A stretch of 64,000 nucleotides of DNA, taken from contig SVDX01000006.1 of NCBI GenBank assembly GCA_015057605.1, forward strand, positions 1-64,000, in the 5' to 3' direction. Under the pieces are notes generated by a model that worked only from the letters and a program-made list of their open reading frames with translations, did no database searches and was not told the DNA's origin. The position numbers were made by a program, and so were the translations under genes. This document shows positions 55,026-63,983 of this stretch, in pieces. Source of the stretch: Lachnospira sp. (GTDB taxonomy: Bacteria > Bacillota > Clostridia > Lachnospirales > Lachnospiraceae). Within the stretch, counting starts at the first letter, position 1. The number at the start of each line of letters is the position of its first letter.

Positions 55026-57203
55026 TTAATCTTCGTCGTCTTCCTTTGGTGGGAATTTCTTCATAAATACATACCACAATGAGCCTGCAAGACAAACAGA
55101 TGAGTATGTACCACATACAACACCTATAAGAATAGGTAATGCAAATTCTCTAATTGAAGTTACACCAAATATAAGTAATGCAACTAACATAACTGCAGTA
55201 GTAAGCGAAGAATTAATAGTTCTTGATAATGTTTGCGTTACACTTCTATTAAGCACCTCAGCAAGGTCGAATTTCTTTCCTGCTGCTGCCAAATTTTCTC
55301 TAACTCTGTCAAATATAACAATGGTTGCATTAATAGAATAACCTACTACGGTAAGTGCGCAGGCAACAAATGTGCTTCCTACTGTCATTCTTGTAAGTGC
55401 GTAGAAACCTACAACTATAAGTACATCATGCACCAATGCCATAACTGCACTTGTTGCAAATCTGATATTGCTAAATCTAAACCAAATGTAAATAAGCATT
55501 GCTATTGTAGAAACCGCAACCGCTATAAGCGCATCTGCTTTCATTTCGTTGCTTATAGTAGAAGAAATACTTTGCGCAGTCACTAAAGACTTATCTACAC
55601 CATATTTCTCAACAATAAGGTTATTAAGCTTTTCTGATTCTTCCATTGTAAGCTCTCTTGTCTTAACAATTACTTCTGTAGAATCTGCAACCTTTTGATA
55701 TTGAATTTCACCTGTTCCTATCACTTCGGATATAACTGGTGTAAGCTCCTTTTCAAGTGTTTCTTGTGACATATCATCCTTAAAGATAATACTTGTAGAA
55801 GTACCACCATCAAATTCAATACCCCAGTTTAATACACCTTTATCATTTGCTCCATTAAATACCATTGCTCCTATGCCAATTACAATAACAACAAGTGATG
55901 CAATAAAGAAAATGTGTTTTTTACCAACAAAATCAACTGATTTTCTCTCTTTTTGTACACCATACAGTTTAACTGATTTGCAACCAACGCCGTACAATGC
56001 CTTTAATATAAATCTTGTTACACATAATGCTGTAAACATCGATAAGAGTGTACCAATTGCCAAAGTTGAAGCAAAACCTTTAATACTTCCACTACCCATT
56101 ATATAAAGTACCGCAGCAGCAATCAATGTTGTTATGTTACCATCAAGAATTGCTGATGTTGCTTTACTAAAGCCTGTCTTTATTGCACCTTCAACACCAT
56201 GTCCTAATGCAAGTTCTTCTCTTATTCTTGCAAAAATAACAACATTAGCATCAACCGCCATACCTATAGTAAGTACAATACCTGCAATACCCGGTAAGGT
56301 AAGAGTTATATCAAATGCACTTATTGTAAATACTACAAGACTGATGTACATAACTAAAGCTAAACTTGCTGCAATACCCGGTACTCTGTAATATACACAC
56401 ATAAATAAAACAATTATTATAAGTCCTATTAAGCCAGCCATAAGACCTGTCTTAATGGCATCTGAACCTAACTGTGCTGCAACTATATTAGAACGGATAG
56501 TCTTTAATTCAAGTGGAATTGCACCAATACGAATTGTTGATGCAAGGCTTTCTGCCTTTTCAATTGATTCGATGTTATCAATTGAAACCGAACCACCTTC
56601 TATCTTAGTTGTACAACGTGGCTTACTAAATTCTTCGCCATCATATACAATTTTTATATATTTCTTACTATCAACTGTTTCAGCTGCTACTCTTGCTGTA
56701 CCATCGGCAAAAAGCTTTGAGCCTTCGTCTGTAAGAGTTAAGGCTACCATATATTTTGTCTGACCAAGATCATCCTGATAATATTTCGCCTGAGCTCCCT
56801 TTACATGTGAACCATCAATGATCACCTTTTCATCCATATCAATAAATTCAAGCGATCCTGGTTTTCCAAGTTCTTCTAAAATCTCTTTAGCCGAATCTGT
56901 ATCCACATTCTTAAGAGGTATTTCAACTGTAATTCTGTTGTCTCCCTCCTGGTACACTAAAGCTTCTGTGCTGTATTGTTGAATTCTTTGTTGAAGCTTA
57001 TAAATTGTATCATCCATATCCTGAGCAGAAGGATTAGCTTCTAAAGTTTCAAATGTTATACTGATACCACCATTTAAATCAAGTCCTAACTTAATATCGC
57101 TTGCACTACCATATTTATCTTTACCAAATCCAAAGTATGCCGCATAAACAACTAAGGCAAGCATCGCTATTGCTGCGACAAGCTTAAATATTTTCTTTCC
57201 CAT
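55026..57203 (-). CDS. secDF: Protein translocase SecDF, fused
   Basis: A protein of about 725 residues combining SecD and SecF, the proton-driven partner of SecYEG that completes export. SecD half: signal-anchor helix, LGLDLNGGISITFE, the periplasmic P1 region with SLEFIDMDE, and helices with IAGIVLTIGMAVDANVVIFARIREEL. SecF half: INFGIEFDGGTS-type sequence WGIEFDGGTSTSIIF, then VALVHDVLIVVGFYAL, SINATIVIFDRVRENL and the final helices. The start is MGKKIFKLVAAIAM at 57203; the longer reading to 57263 overlaps the end of the preceding gene and lacks an RBS. The adjacent scfAB pair is a conserved arrangement. Confidence 0.94.
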   Translation of the reverse strand: MGKKIFKLVAAIAMLALVVYAAYFGFGKDKYGSASDIKLGLDLNGGISITFETLEANPSAQDMDDTIYKLQQRIQQYSTEALVYQEGDNRITVEIPLKNVDTDSAKEILEELGKPGSLEFIDMDEKVIIDGSHVKGAQAKYYQDDLGQTKYMVALTLTDEGSKLFADGTARVAAETVDSKKYIKIVYDGEEFSKPRCTTKIEGGSVSIDNIESIEKAESLASTIRIGAIPLELKTIRSNIVAAQLGSDAIKTGLMAGLIGLIIIVLFMCVYYRVPGIAASLALVMYISLVVFTISAFDITLTLPGIAGIVLTIGMAVDANVVIFARIREELALGHGVEGAIKTGFSKATSAILDGNITTLIAAAVLYIMGSGSIKGFASTLAIGTLLSMFTALCVTRFILKALYGVGCKSVKLYGVQKERKSVDFVGKKHIFFIASLVVIVIGIGAMVFNGANDKGVLNWGIEFDGGTSTSIIFKDDMSQETLEKELTPVISEVIGTGEIQYQKVADSTEVIVKTRELTMEESEKLNNLIVEKYGVDKSLVTAQSISSTISNEMKADALIAVAVSTIAMLIYIWFRFSNIRFATSAVMALVHDVLIVVGFYALTRMTVGSTFVACALTVVGYSINATIVIFDRVRENLAAAGKKFDLAEVLNRSVTQTLSRTINSSLTTAVMLVALLIFGVTSIREFALPILIGVVCGTYSSVCLAGSLWYVFMKKFPPKEDDED

Positions 57204-57220
57204 CCGTACATTATCCTTTC

Positions 57221-58579
57221 TTATTCTTCTGTCATAAGTCCTGCTTTTATCATTATTGCGCACTCTACTCTTTTTCTTTGTAATTCACAGCCTATATCAT
57301 ATGCATTATTGATATCTCCATGAAATTTATAAGAATTAGCTGCACAGCCACCACTACAATAAAATTTAGCAAAACAGTTTCTACATTTTTCCTTAGAATA
57401 CACATTACATGTCTTGAATTTATCAACTATCTCCGGCTTTGTAATACCATCATCTACATTACCCATAAGAAAGCCTTCTTCACCAACAAACTGATGACAT
57501 GGGTACAAATCTCCCCATGGTGTAACCGCCAAGTATTCACAGCCTGAACCACAGCCTGACAAACGCTTAGCAACACAAGGTCCACCCTCTAAATCAATCA
57601 TAAAATGGAAGAAATTAAAGCCTCTCTTTTCCTTCTTACGCTTTAATAATTCTGCCGCCAATTTATCGTATTCTTCGCAAATCTTTGGAATATCCTCTTT
57701 TTTAATTGCATATTCTTCTGTATCTGCCGCTACAACTGGTTCTACGGAAATCTGTTCAAAGCCTTCATCCGCAAGGCTTAATACATCTGCACAAAAGTCA
57801 AGATTATGATGTGTAAATGTGCCTCTTACATAATAGTTTAGCTGATTACGACTTTCGGCAACCTTTTTAAACTTTGGCATAACCAAATCATAGCTTCCCT
57901 TACCATTTCTAAAAGGTCTCATATAATCATGAACTTCCTTACGGCCGTCAACGCTTAATACTACGTTAGACATTTCCTTATTTGCGTACTCTATAATATC
58001 ATCATTAAGCAATACGCCGTTAGTTGTAAGTGTAAATCTAAACTTCTTATTATGCTTTTCTTCAAGACTTCTACCATATTCAACTATCTGTTTAACAACC
58101 TCAAAATTCATAAGTGGTTCTCCACCAAAGAAATCCACCTCTAAATTCTTACGAGCACCAGAATGTTCAACCAAGAAATCAAGAGCCTTCTTACCTACCT
58201 CAAAGCTCATCAATGCTCTTCTTCCATGATACTCACCTTCCTCTGCAAAACAATATTTACAAGCAAGATTACAATCATGTGCTATGTGAAGACATAATGC
58301 CTTAACAACTGTATCTTTAAGCTTAATATCTTTTATGTAAGGCTCATATATATCCTCTGTAAAGAGCATTCCTGCATCTTTTAATTCCTTAATCTCTTCA
58401 TATGCCTCTTTAATCTCTTCCTTTGCATATGTATCCTTTAAAATATCACATATTTCATTAAGTTCCTTTTCTTCAAACAAAGGAACAATGTCGTATACTA
58501 TATCATCAACCACATGTACAGCCGAGCTGTTTACATCTAATAAAATGTTATAGCCATTATTTTTGTATTGATGAACCAT
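57221..58579 (-). CDS. SCIFF peptide maturase, radical SAM/SPASM
   Basis: A 452-residue radical SAM enzyme that forms a thioether cross-link in the SCIFF peptide. The N-terminal 80 residues are a PqqD-like peptide-recognition domain. The radical SAM cluster motif is CNLACKYC (Cys103, Cys107, Cys110). The SPASM part binds extra Fe-S clusters through Cys-rich segments (GGPCVAKRLSGCGSGCEYL, LYPCHQF, CNVYSKEKCRNCFAKFYCSGGC). It lies directly after the peptide gene and before secDF. Thioether maturases of this family (CteB and relatives) are nearly universal in Clostridia. Confidence 0.95.
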   Translation of the reverse strand: MVHQYKNNGYNILLDVNSSAVHVVDDIVYDIVPLFEEKELNEICDILKDTYAKEEIKEAYEEIKELKDAGMLFTEDIYEPYIKDIKLKDTVVKALCLHIAHDCNLACKYCFAEEGEYHGRRALMSFEVGKKALDFLVEHSGARKNLEVDFFGGEPLMNFEVVKQIVEYGRSLEEKHNKKFRFTLTTNGVLLNDDIIEYANKEMSNVVLSVDGRKEVHDYMRPFRNGKGSYDLVMPKFKKVAESRNQLNYYVRGTFTHHNLDFCADVLSLADEGFEQISVEPVVAADTEEYAIKKEDIPKICEEYDKLAAELLKRKKEKRGFNFFHFMIDLEGGPCVAKRLSGCGSGCEYLAVTPWGDLYPCHQFVGEEGFLMGNVDDGITKPEIVDKFKTCNVYSKEKCRNCFAKFYCSGGCAANSYKFHGDINNAYDIGCELQRKRVECAIMIKAGLMTEE

Positions 58580-58623
58580 TTTTTCAATCCTTTCAATTCT
58601 GCGATTATCGTCAAATCATAAAT

Positions 58624-58647
58624 AAGAGAGTGCAGACACACTCTCTT
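58624..58647 (-). terminator. Stem-loop between the SCIFF peptide and its maturase
   Basis: AAGAGAGTG and CACTCTCTT form a perfect 9-bp stem with a 6-base loop. The T-run is weak (ATTTATG), so partial termination or mRNA protection is likely, which would yield more peptide message than enzyme message. Confidence 0.6.
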
Positions 58648-58654
58648 AAAATAA

Positions 58655-58801
58655 TTAGTTGTTCTTATTCTCACAGCTTTGATTTCCTACTGTACATGAA
58701 GTCTTACATGCTGACTGACAAGATGTCTGACATTCTCCACATCCGCCATGCTTCATTGTATCCTTTAAAATCTGTGTCTTAATTGTCTTAATATGTTTCA
58801 C
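58655..58801 (-). CDS. SCIFF ribosomal peptide precursor (six cysteines)
   Basis: A 48-residue precursor too short for routine ORF calling. GTG start at 58801 with AGGAGG 8 bases upstream. The leader KHIKTIKTQILKDTMKHGG is followed by the core with six cysteines, CGECQTSCQSACKTSC, and a final SCENKNN. It is the Six-Cysteines-in-Forty-Five family (SCIFF), one of the most conserved ribosomally made modified peptides of Clostridia. Cross-linking by the neighbouring maturase is expected; its biological role is not known. Confidence 0.95.
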   Translation of the reverse strand: MKHIKTIKTQILKDTMKHGGCGECQTSCQSACKTSCTVGNQSCENKNN

Positions 58802-58869
58802 AGTTTTTACCTCCTATGCTATTAACTTATGACATTATATCATAGATTTTGCAATATTAAAAGCATTTT

Positions 58870-59811
58870 TTATATAAAACTTAAGCTTCTCATTAAATAT
58901 ATTATTAAGGTTAAAGTTAAAGACGATAATACCGTCGATAAAACTATTATTCCTGAGGATAAAACAGCATCATTATTAGTATTTTTTGCCATTATATAGC
59001 CACTTATTGTTGCAGGTGAGGCTAACATTATAATAATTGCCATTAATTCCTGATTTCTAAATCCAAGCGCCACAGCTATCGGAAGCCCTATCGCAGGAAG
59101 TGCTATAAGCTTAATAAAGGTAGCTGCAATTGTTGGCTTTATCTTTGCAAATGCTGCCCTTCCGTCAAAACCTGCGCCCACGCACAAAAGTGCAAGAGGT
59201 GTTGTCATATTTGATAAGCTGTTCAATGTCTTTACGCCTATTACCGGTATTTTTATTTCAATCAGCGAGCCGATTAAACCTAATGCAATACCTATAATAA
59301 TTGGATTTTTAAGTACATTTATAAATGCTTTTTTTATAGTTTTATCCTTATTATTACCGTCACCCTTTAAGGTTAAAATCATTACTGAAAATATGTTATA
59401 AAGTGGCACTGCAGATAAAATCATAAGTGGTCCCATTCCAGCACTCGAATAAATGCTATGTATAAATGCCAAACCTAACACTGCCGCACTGCTTCTAAAC
59501 GAGCCTTGCACAAAGCTTCCTATCATGCCCTTATCCTTTAAAAAGCTTTCAGCCAAAAACCATACTACAAAGAAGCTTACGATTGTAATAATCATACAGT
59601 AAAGCACAAATTTAATATCAAATACTTCCTTGAAATTTTCAAAGGCCAAATCAGTGAATACCATAACAGGCAGACCCACGGTATATACAAATTTATTTGC
59701 CGCTTCTAAAAATCCGTCATTAAGCATTTTTTTCTTCTTCAATACATAGCCTAAAATCATTATAAGAAATATAGGCACGGTTGCATTTATGCTATAAATA
59801 AAACTATCCAT
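58870..59811 (-). CDS. AEC family membrane transporter
   Basis: A 313-residue protein with ten or so membrane helices, of the auxin efflux carrier (AEC) family. Recognisable are IFLIMILGYVLKKKKMLNDGF at the start, the central FVQGSFRSSAAVLGLAFI, NPIIIGIALGLIGSLIEI, PLALLCVGAGFD and MLASPATISGYIMAK, near the point of the bundle where the substrate passes. Bacterial members export or import organic acids such as malate; the substrate here is unknown. It is monocistronic or grouped with the lipoprotein gene upstream (12 bp away). Confidence 0.87.
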   Translation of the reverse strand: MDSFIYSINATVPIFLIMILGYVLKKKKMLNDGFLEAANKFVYTVGLPVMVFTDLAFENFKEVFDIKFVLYCMIITIVSFFVVWFLAESFLKDKGMIGSFVQGSFRSSAAVLGLAFIHSIYSSAGMGPLMILSAVPLYNIFSVMILTLKGDGNNKDKTIKKAFINVLKNPIIIGIALGLIGSLIEIKIPVIGVKTLNSLSNMTTPLALLCVGAGFDGRAAFAKIKPTIAATFIKLIALPAIGLPIAVALGFRNQELMAIIIMLASPATISGYIMAKNTNNDAVLSSGIIVLSTVLSSLTLTLIIYLMRSLSFI

Positions 59812-59823
59812 ATTTTATCCTTC

Positions 59824-61416
59824 TTACTTATTTACTTTTATTTCAAACATTTCTTCATATTTTATGTCAGCTATTTTGCTTGCGTCAATAGCATAATGTA
59901 TTTCACCAATTGGTTTTCCATTTGTATCATACTGATATTCATAGCTTTCAAGCACGGTATTATTGGTATCAAAGATACTACACTTTGTTTTTCTACCATT
60001 AGAATCATATTCTAATGTACAATTTCGAATGTATACCTTTTCATCTGTAAAATTAATTTCATCGCATGATTTAACTGTTCCATCTATATTATATGAATAT
60101 ACGAATGAACGTTTTACTTCATCTTCCTTATTATACTCAACACTTAAAATCAGTCTTCCTTCAACATCGTAATGATTTTTGCTGTATCCAATATTTTCAT
60201 CGCCTTTATAAAATACTTTTTTCGTTGGAAGATTATATAGCTTTTCTGTTTCCTCTTTTGCCACAACAATTGTTTTATATTTTGCAAACTCTTCTATACC
60301 CGAATTATCTTTTCTTGATGTAAGCATATTTCCATTTGCATCATAGGTATATTCTATCGTTTCCTTGTAAACTTCTCTATCTTCAACATATCGTGTTAAT
60401 GCAGTCTGGTTATCATATGAGTCATATTCATACACTTCTTTTAACAACTCCTGCCCATACATATCATGCTGGGTTTTCTCACGCATGTTATTATTTGCAT
60501 CGTAAGTATATCTTTCTTCTTTATCCACTAAATCTGTAGTACCATACTGCTTATAGTTTATTAGATTGCCCGATTCATCGTATGCTGATTCTGTTCTTTT
60601 TGAAACCTTTCCTTCCATATTATATAATATATATGAAGTTTCTTTTCCTTTATCGTTATATGTATAAACTGCTCTCGCTGTAACTACTTCATTAGAATCG
60701 TAGTCTATAATTTCAAGAATATCTCCATTTACATTATATGTTGTTATCCTCATTGAGTCTAACTGCTTATCTGCATCACAAAACTTTTGACAAGTACAGT
60801 TACCATTATCATCATACTCATACTCCTGCACATACACTAACACATTTTCCTCATATGCAAGTACTTTAGTTGTATTTCCTTTAGCATCGTATTCGTATTC
60901 ATATTTAACACTCTCATATTCCACTGTGCCATCAGCTTTACACTCAAAATAGCTTAACGGATTGTCATATTCGTCACGTTCAAATTTAAATATATTGTAA
61001 TCAACAAGCTCGCCATTCTTATCATACTGCATACCAATCATTTGTTTAAGAATTGCATTTATATCGCCTTCAAATATATTTATATCTGTTATTTCTGGCT
61101 TTAGTTCATATATAGAGACAAGTTTTTCGTCTTTATCTTCCTGCTCCATAATAGCTCTTATCAGCTTACCTTGGGAATTATATTCATATTTGTATGTATA
61201 GCTTCCATAATCCCTGTATGTTACAGTAACTTCTGATATAAGATTTAAGGTTTCTAACGAAGTATCTTCATTATTTACATCACCAGTTTGCTCTGAAGTC
61301 TGTTGCTCTGATGGCAAAACATTATTCTCCTTAGGTTTTTTGTCTTCCTTATTACATGCACTAAATGCACATAGCATCACACATAGCATTATAAAAATGC
61401 TGATTTTTCTTTTCAT
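59824..61416 (-). CDS. Lipoprotein with YD-repeat-like tandem repeats
   Basis: A protein of about 530 residues with a lipobox in MKRKISIFIMLCVMLCAFSAC and a linker rich in Glu/Thr/Gln. A long array of about 20-residue units follows (YEYDAKGNTTKVLAYEE, YTYDANNNMREKTQHDMYG, YTYDANGNMLTSRKD). These resemble YD/RHS repeats with the Y-x-Y-D-x-x-G-N core. No toxin tip or RHS core cap is present, so it is probably a surface carbohydrate-binding or wall-associated lipoprotein. GGGAGG is 6 bases before the ATG at 61416; the in-frame reading to 61458 lacks such a site. Confidence 0.75.
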   Translation of the reverse strand: MKRKISIFIMLCVMLCAFSACNKEDKKPKENNVLPSEQQTSEQTGDVNNEDTSLETLNLISEVTVTYRDYGSYTYKYEYNSQGKLIRAIMEQEDKDEKLVSIYELKPEITDINIFEGDINAILKQMIGMQYDKNGELVDYNIFKFERDEYDNPLSYFECKADGTVEYESVKYEYEYDAKGNTTKVLAYEENVLVYVQEYEYDDNGNCTCQKFCDADKQLDSMRITTYNVNGDILEIIDYDSNEVVTARAVYTYNDKGKETSYILYNMEGKVSKRTESAYDESGNLINYKQYGTTDLVDKEERYTYDANNNMREKTQHDMYGQELLKEVYEYDSYDNQTALTRYVEDREVYKETIEYTYDANGNMLTSRKDNSGIEEFAKYKTIVVAKEETEKLYNLPTKKVFYKGDENIGYSKNHYDVEGRLILSVEYNKEDEVKRSFVYSYNIDGTVKSCDEINFTDEKVYIRNCTLEYDSNGRKTKCSIFDTNNTVLESYEYQYDTNGKPIGEIHYAIDASKIADIKYEEMFEIKVNK

Positions 61417-61493
61417 ATGTAACCTCCCATAAAAATCATTCTTTTTCGATTTTATCACACCAAATTTTATAATTCAATATTTTACTATAGAAC

Positions 61494-61532
61494 AAAAAAG
61501 AACGTAGAAATGACATCATCACTTCTACGTTC
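61494..61532 (-). terminator. Terminator of the tRNA-Leu gene
   Basis: GAACGTAGAA (61500-61509) and TTCTACGTTC (61523-61532) pair, extended by TGA/TCA, with six T on the minus strand. Confidence 0.88.
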
Positions 61533-61538
61533 ATATCA

Positions 61539-61623
61539 TGCAGTCGACGGGACTTGAACCCGTACGAGCGCTATGCTCACTAGATCCTTAGTCTAGCGCG
61601 TATGCCAATTCCGCCACGACTGC
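61539..61623 (-). tRNA. tRNA-Leu, anticodon AAG
   Basis: An 85-nt class II tRNA. The acceptor arms GCAGTCG/CGACTGC pair perfectly, with discriminator A. The anticodon stem CTAGA/TCTAG holds the loop CTAAGGA, so the anticodon is AAG. A long variable arm GAGC-N-GCTC is present, and the T arm has GGTTCAAGTCC. CCA is not encoded. The anticodon A34 would decode CUU (and CUC if deaminated to inosine). A promoter was not sought in detail; the terminator follows. Confidence 0.93.
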
Positions 61624-61716
61624 AAATCACCTTTACAATTCTATTACAAACACAAACATTTGTCAATACTATTTTTTACTTTTTTATAAAATTAGTCCTT
61701 TGGTATCATTTATATG

Positions 61717-61789
61717 ATACTATATCTTGTGTTTTTATTTAAAAATATCACTATATTTTGTAGACAAGATGCCGATATAGTGTTATAAT
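61717..61789 (+). promoter_or_regulatory. nrdD promoter with two NrdR boxes
   Basis: Two NrdR-type boxes, ATACTATATCTTGTGT (61717-61732) and TCACTATATTTTGTAG (61748-61763), have their ACTATAT cores exactly 31 bp apart, as in known NrdR sites. TAGACA (61761-61766) and TATAAT (61784-61789) are 17 bp apart, so the second box overlaps the -35. Repression by NrdR with dATP/ATP is expected. Confidence 0.82.
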
Positions 61790-61853
61790 ACTTTTTGTAG
61801 TGAACAATTAATGTTTTAGTATTATCTATATTTATTTAGGAGGGAATCAACTT

Positions 61854-63983
61854 ATGATTAAAGTAATCAAACGTGATGGTCGTGAAGTTAATTATGACCG
61901 CAACAAGATTATTGTTGCTATTCAAAAGGCTAATGATGAAGTGCCACCAAAAGAAAAAATTACTGACGATAAGATTGAAGCTATAGTTGCTTCTATTGAG
62001 AATCGTGGTCAGGATACTATGCAGGTAGAAGATATTCAGGATATCATCGAACAAAAGCTTATGGCCGAGAAAAAATTTATTCTTGCTAAAACATACATTA
62101 TATATAGATACACCAGAGAACTCGTTCGTAAGGCTAACACAACTGATGACTCTATTATGAGCTTAATTAAGAATAGCAATAAGGACGTTATGGAAGAAAA
62201 TTCTAACAAGAATGCTATTATTGCTTCTACACAAAGAGATTTAATTGCCGGTGAAGTTTCTAAGGATTTAACAAGAAGAGTTTTACTTCCAGAAAAGATT
62301 TCAAAGGCTCATGATGAAGGTGTTTTACATTTCCATGATGCCGATTACTTCCTTCAATCCATCTTTAACTGCTGCTTAATCAATATTCAGGATATGTTAG
62401 ATAATGGCACTGTTATGAACGGAAAGTTAATTGAATCTCCTAAGAGCTTCCAAGTTGCTTGTACAGTCGTAACTCAGATTATTTCAGCGGTTGCAAGTAG
62501 CCAATATGGTGGTCAATCGGTAGACATCAAGCACTTAGGTAAATATTTAAGAAAGAGTAAAGAAAAATATACTCGTTTCTATACACAAAAGTATGGCGAT
62601 AAAATAGACAGCGAAGTTCTTGACAGTTTTGTAGCAGATCGTCTTTATGATGAATTAAAATCTGGTGTTCAGACTATTCAGTATCAGATTAATACTTTAA
62701 TGACTACTAATGGTCAATCTCCTTTCGTTACACTTTTCTTGAATCTTGACAAGGATGATGAGTACTTAGAAGAAAATGCTATGATTATAGAAGAAATTCT
62801 AAGACAAAGACTTGAAGGTATTAAGAACGAAAAGGGTGTTTATGTAACTCCTGCTTTCCCTAAGCTCATTTATGTTTTAGACGAGCACAACTGTTTACAG
62901 GGCGGTAAGTATGACTACATAACAAAGCTTGCTGTTCAATGTTCAGCTAAAAGATTATATCCTGATTATATTTCTGCAAAGAAGATGCGCGAAAACTATG
63001 AAGGAAATGTATTCTCATGTATGGGTTGCCGTTCATTCTTAAGTACATGGAAGGATGAAAATGGCAATTATAAATGGGAAGGTCGTTTTAACCAAGGTGT
63101 TGTAAGCCTTAACCTCCCACAAATGGGTCTTATTGCAAGAGGTAACGAAGAGCTCTTCTGGCAATTAATGGAATCAAGACTTGCGCTTTGCTTCGAAGCA
63201 TTAATGTGCAGACACAATGCACTTTCAGGCACTTTATCTGATGTAAGTCCAATCCACTGGCAATATGGTGCTATTGCAAGACTTAAAAAAGGCGAATCCA
63301 TTGACAAATTATTACATGATGGTTATTCAACAATTTCGCTTGGATATATTGGTTTATACGAAGTTACAAAGCTTATGACTGGCGAAAGTCATACAACTGA
63401 AAAGGGGCTTAAGTTTGCCTTAAAGGTAATGAAGAGACTTCGTGAAGCAGCAGATACATGGAAACGTAATACAGGTATAGCCTTTGGTCTTTATGGTACA
63501 CCTGCTGAAAGTCTCTGCTATAGATTTGCAGCAATTGATGCTAAGCGTTTTGGCATAGTTGAAGACATTACTGATAAAGGATACTACACTAACTCTTACC
63601 ATGTTGATGTTAGAGAAAAAATTGATGCATTTAGCAAATTTAAATTCGAAAGTCAATTCCAAGTTATTTCTTCAGGTGGAGCTATTTCATATGTTGAAAT
63701 TCCAAATATGAGAAACAATCTTGAAGCATTAGAAGAACTTGTTAAATTCATATATGATAACATTCAATACGCTGAATTTAACACAAAATCTGATTATTGC
63801 CATGTATGTGGCTATGATGGTGAAATCCTTATCAACGATAACCTTGAATGGGAATGCCCACAGTGCGGTAATAAGGATCATGCTAAAATGAATGTTACAA
63901 GAAGAACCTGTGGTTACCTCGGTGAAAACTTCTGGAACGTAGGTAAAACTAAAGAAATTAATTCAAGAGTTCTTCACATCTAA
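61854..63983 (+). CDS. nrdD: Anaerobic ribonucleoside-triphosphate reductase
   Basis: A 709-residue class III glycyl-radical reductase that makes dNTPs without oxygen. The N-terminal ATP-cone (about 1-95: IKRDGREVNYDRNKI) is for allosteric control. The catalytic barrel has FSCMGCRSFLSTW and the C-terminal zinc site CHVCG...CPQCG. The radical glycine is Gly687 in RRTCGYLG near the C-terminus. AGGAGGG precedes the ATG. The intergenic end (63984-64000) holds AAAGAGG, which is likely the ribosome site of the following activase nrdG, outside the window. Confidence 0.96.
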   Translation: MIKVIKRDGREVNYDRNKIIVAIQKANDEVPPKEKITDDKIEAIVASIENRGQDTMQVEDIQDIIEQKLMAEKKFILAKTYIIYRYTRELVRKANTTDDSIMSLIKNSNKDVMEENSNKNAIIASTQRDLIAGEVSKDLTRRVLLPEKISKAHDEGVLHFHDADYFLQSIFNCCLINIQDMLDNGTVMNGKLIESPKSFQVACTVVTQIISAVASSQYGGQSVDIKHLGKYLRKSKEKYTRFYTQKYGDKIDSEVLDSFVADRLYDELKSGVQTIQYQINTLMTTNGQSPFVTLFLNLDKDDEYLEENAMIIEEILRQRLEGIKNEKGVYVTPAFPKLIYVLDEHNCLQGGKYDYITKLAVQCSAKRLYPDYISAKKMRENYEGNVFSCMGCRSFLSTWKDENGNYKWEGRFNQGVVSLNLPQMGLIARGNEELFWQLMESRLALCFEALMCRHNALSGTLSDVSPIHWQYGAIARLKKGESIDKLLHDGYSTISLGYIGLYEVTKLMTGESHTTEKGLKFALKVMKRLREAADTWKRNTGIAFGLYGTPAESLCYRFAAIDAKRFGIVEDITDKGYYTNSYHVDVREKIDAFSKFKFESQFQVISSGGAISYVEIPNMRNNLEALEELVKFIYDNIQYAEFNTKSDYCHVCGYDGEILINDNLEWECPQCGNKDHAKMNVTRRTCGYLGENFWNVGKTKEINSRVLHI

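Noticed and set aside
55026..57203. SecDF as a frameshifted or mis-joined pair
   Set aside because: Fused SecDF is normal in many Firmicutes, and both halves have complete motifs in one frame.
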